NCBI GenBank assembly: GCA_902494585.1
Contig: CABUUD010000111.1
Coordinates: 1-5,765, forward strand
Origin: an uncultured Collinsella sp.
GTDB lineage: Bacteria; Actinomycetota; Coriobacteriia; Coriobacteriales; Coriobacteriaceae
DNA: 5,765 nt
Reading direction: 5' to 3'
Numbering within the stretch: the stretch's first letter is position 1; every line of letters starts with the position of its first letter. The notes under the pieces are model-generated. The model ran no database searches and was not told where the DNA came from. It saw nothing but the letters and a program-made list of their open reading frames with translations. A program made the position numbers and the translations under genes. Shown here piece after piece: positions 4,775 to 5,765 of the stretch.

Positions 4775-5765
4775 GTGGGACACGAGCGTCACACCTATAT
4801 CTGCATCGACCTCAAGACGTTCTACGCCAGCGTCGAGTGCGTCGACCGCGGGCTCGACCCGCTCACCACCAACCTGGTCGTTGCCGACGAATCGCGCGGG
4901 CGCACGACCATCTGCCTTGCCATCACACAGGCCATGAAAGACCTCGGAATCCATAACCGCTGTCGCCTGTTCGAGATTCCCGACGGTATCGACTACATCA
5001 AGGCCGTACCGCGCATGCAGCACTACATGGAGGTGTCGGCGCAAATCTACGGTATCTATCTGGAATTCGTCAGCCCACAGGACGTGCACGTCTACTCCAT
5101 CGACGAATGCTTTATCGACGTGACGCCCTATCTGGACCTCTATCACACCGACGCTGAAGGCTTCGCCTGCATGTTGCGCGACGAGGTCCTGGCGCGCACC
5201 GGCATCACGGCAACGGTTGGCATCGGCCCCAACCTATTCCAGGCCAAGGTGGCACTCGACATTACCGCCAAGCACGTACCCAGCCGCATCGGCATACTCG
5301 ATGACGAGACCTTTCGCAAGGAAATCTGGCCCCATCGCCCCATCACCGACATCTGGGGCATTGGGCCCGGCGTGGCAGCACGACTCGAAAAATACGGCGT
5401 CTACGATCTGATGGGCGTCGCGGCGCTCGACGAAAACCTGCTCTACGACGAGCTCGGCGTCAATGCCGAGTATCTTATCGACCACGCCTTTGGGCGCGAG
5501 CCGACAACTATCGCCGATATTCAGGCCTATCGCCCGCAGGCAACCTCAACTACCACAGGACAGGTGCTCTCGAAAGGCTATGCCTATGAACAGGCCTACA
5601 CCGTCTTGCGCGAGATGGTCGACAACGCTGTGCTGGACTTAGTCGATAAGCACGTGGTGTGCAACAGCATCTCGCTCTTTGTAGGCTACGCGAGCGAGCG
5701 CGCCGACATACGCCGCCTCGACGCCAAGGCTCACAATATGCACTTGCGCGTTGAGAACGCTTACA
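4775..5765 (+). CDS. Y-family (UmuC/DinB-like) translesion DNA polymerase, 3' end cut by the window
   Basis: The first 330 residues of an error-prone polymerase that copies past damaged bases. Seen: palm motif CIDLKTFYASVE at 10-21 with metal-binding Asp12 and steric-gate Tyr17; YSIDECFIDV at 107-116 with catalytic Asp110 and Glu111; and the conserved TATVGIGPNLFQAKVA at 145-160. A helix-hairpin-helix thumb motif, DIWGIGPGVAARLEKYGV, is at 192-209. From about residue 255 (TTTGQVLSKGY) comes the start of the little-finger, DNA-binding domain. All catalytic acids are present, so the enzyme should be active. The opening CIDLKTFYASVECVDRGLDPLTTNLVVAD is typical of the UmuC/UvrX-type Y-family proteins of Gram-positive bacteria rather than DinB itself. 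Such proteins are usually 400-500 residues, so the C-terminus, with any clamp-binding motif, lies beyond 5765. The start is GTG 4775, chosen on GGAGG; ATG 4763 and ATG 4754 are in-frame alternatives adding 4 or 7 residues. The promoter and two LexA-like boxes directly upstream indicate SOS induction. Confidence 0.92.
   Translation, partial: MGHERHTYICIDLKTFYASVECVDRGLDPLTTNLVVADESRGRTTICLAITQAMKDLGIHNRCRLFEIPDGIDYIKAVPRMQHYMEVSAQIYGIYLEFVSPQDVHVYSIDECFIDVTPYLDLYHTDAEGFACMLRDEVLARTGITATVGIGPNLFQAKVALDITAKHVPSRIGILDDETFRKEIWPHRPITDIWGIGPGVAARLEKYGVYDLMGVAALDENLLYDELGVNAEYLIDHAFGREPTTIADIQAYRPQATSTTTGQVLSKGYAYEQAYTVLREMVDNAVLDLVDKHVVCNSISLFVGYASERADIRRLDAKAHNMHLRVENAY

Noticed and set aside
4601..5146. 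181-codon open frame on the - strand opposite the polymerase
   Set aside because: It is antisense to the Y-family catalytic motifs and would run through the LexA-controlled promoter region. No support of its own.
1..5765. tRNA, rRNA, CRISPR array or insertion-sequence transposase
   Set aside because: No cloverleaf-like segment, no regularly spaced repeats and no transposase reading frame were seen on either strand.

Overview
The window looks like chromosomal DNA from a high-GC, Gram-positive-type bacterium. My best guess is a gut actinobacterium of the class Coriobacteriia, in or near Collinsella. The guess rests on the GC-rich coding sequence, strong purine-rich Shine-Dalgarno sites 4-6 nt from most starts, Gram-positive-type LexA boxes, a Gram-positive-type VirD4 ATPase, and the general look of the proteins. 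It is recognition from reading, not a database match.

Layout, left to right. (1) 78-1992, + strand: a two-gene, translationally coupled unit. It encodes a divergent ClpP-type serine peptidase with an intact Ser-His-Asp triad, then a short VirD4/TraG-like P-loop ATPase with no membrane anchor. The second gene starts inside the end of the first (8-nt overlap, own AAGGAGG). No Clp-type unfoldase is visible. (2) 2061-2100: an intrinsic terminator between convergent genes, serving the gene on the - strand. (3) 2134-3828, - strand: pgi, a complete glucose-6-phosphate isomerase (glycolysis/gluconeogenesis) with a structured 5' leader. (4) 3952-4703: a small gene on the - strand for a degenerate, truncated protein of the iron-containing alcohol dehydrogenase type. 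It is bracketed by two identical 19-nt direct repeats. The copy at its 3' side is one arm of a large imperfect hairpin that probably acts as its terminator. (5) 4703-5765, + strand: a near-consensus sigma-70 promoter followed by two tandem LexA-like boxes, then a Y-family (UmuC/DinB-like) translesion DNA polymerase gene that runs off the window. This is a clear SOS-regulated mutagenesis module.

The pgi gene is ordinary housekeeping. The most unusual part is the ClpP-like/VirD4-like pair: either a remnant or auxiliary part of a conjugative element, or a peptidase working with a non-Clp ATPase. The best supported regulatory feature is the LexA-controlled polymerase promoter, whose -35 box abuts the second copy of the repeat.
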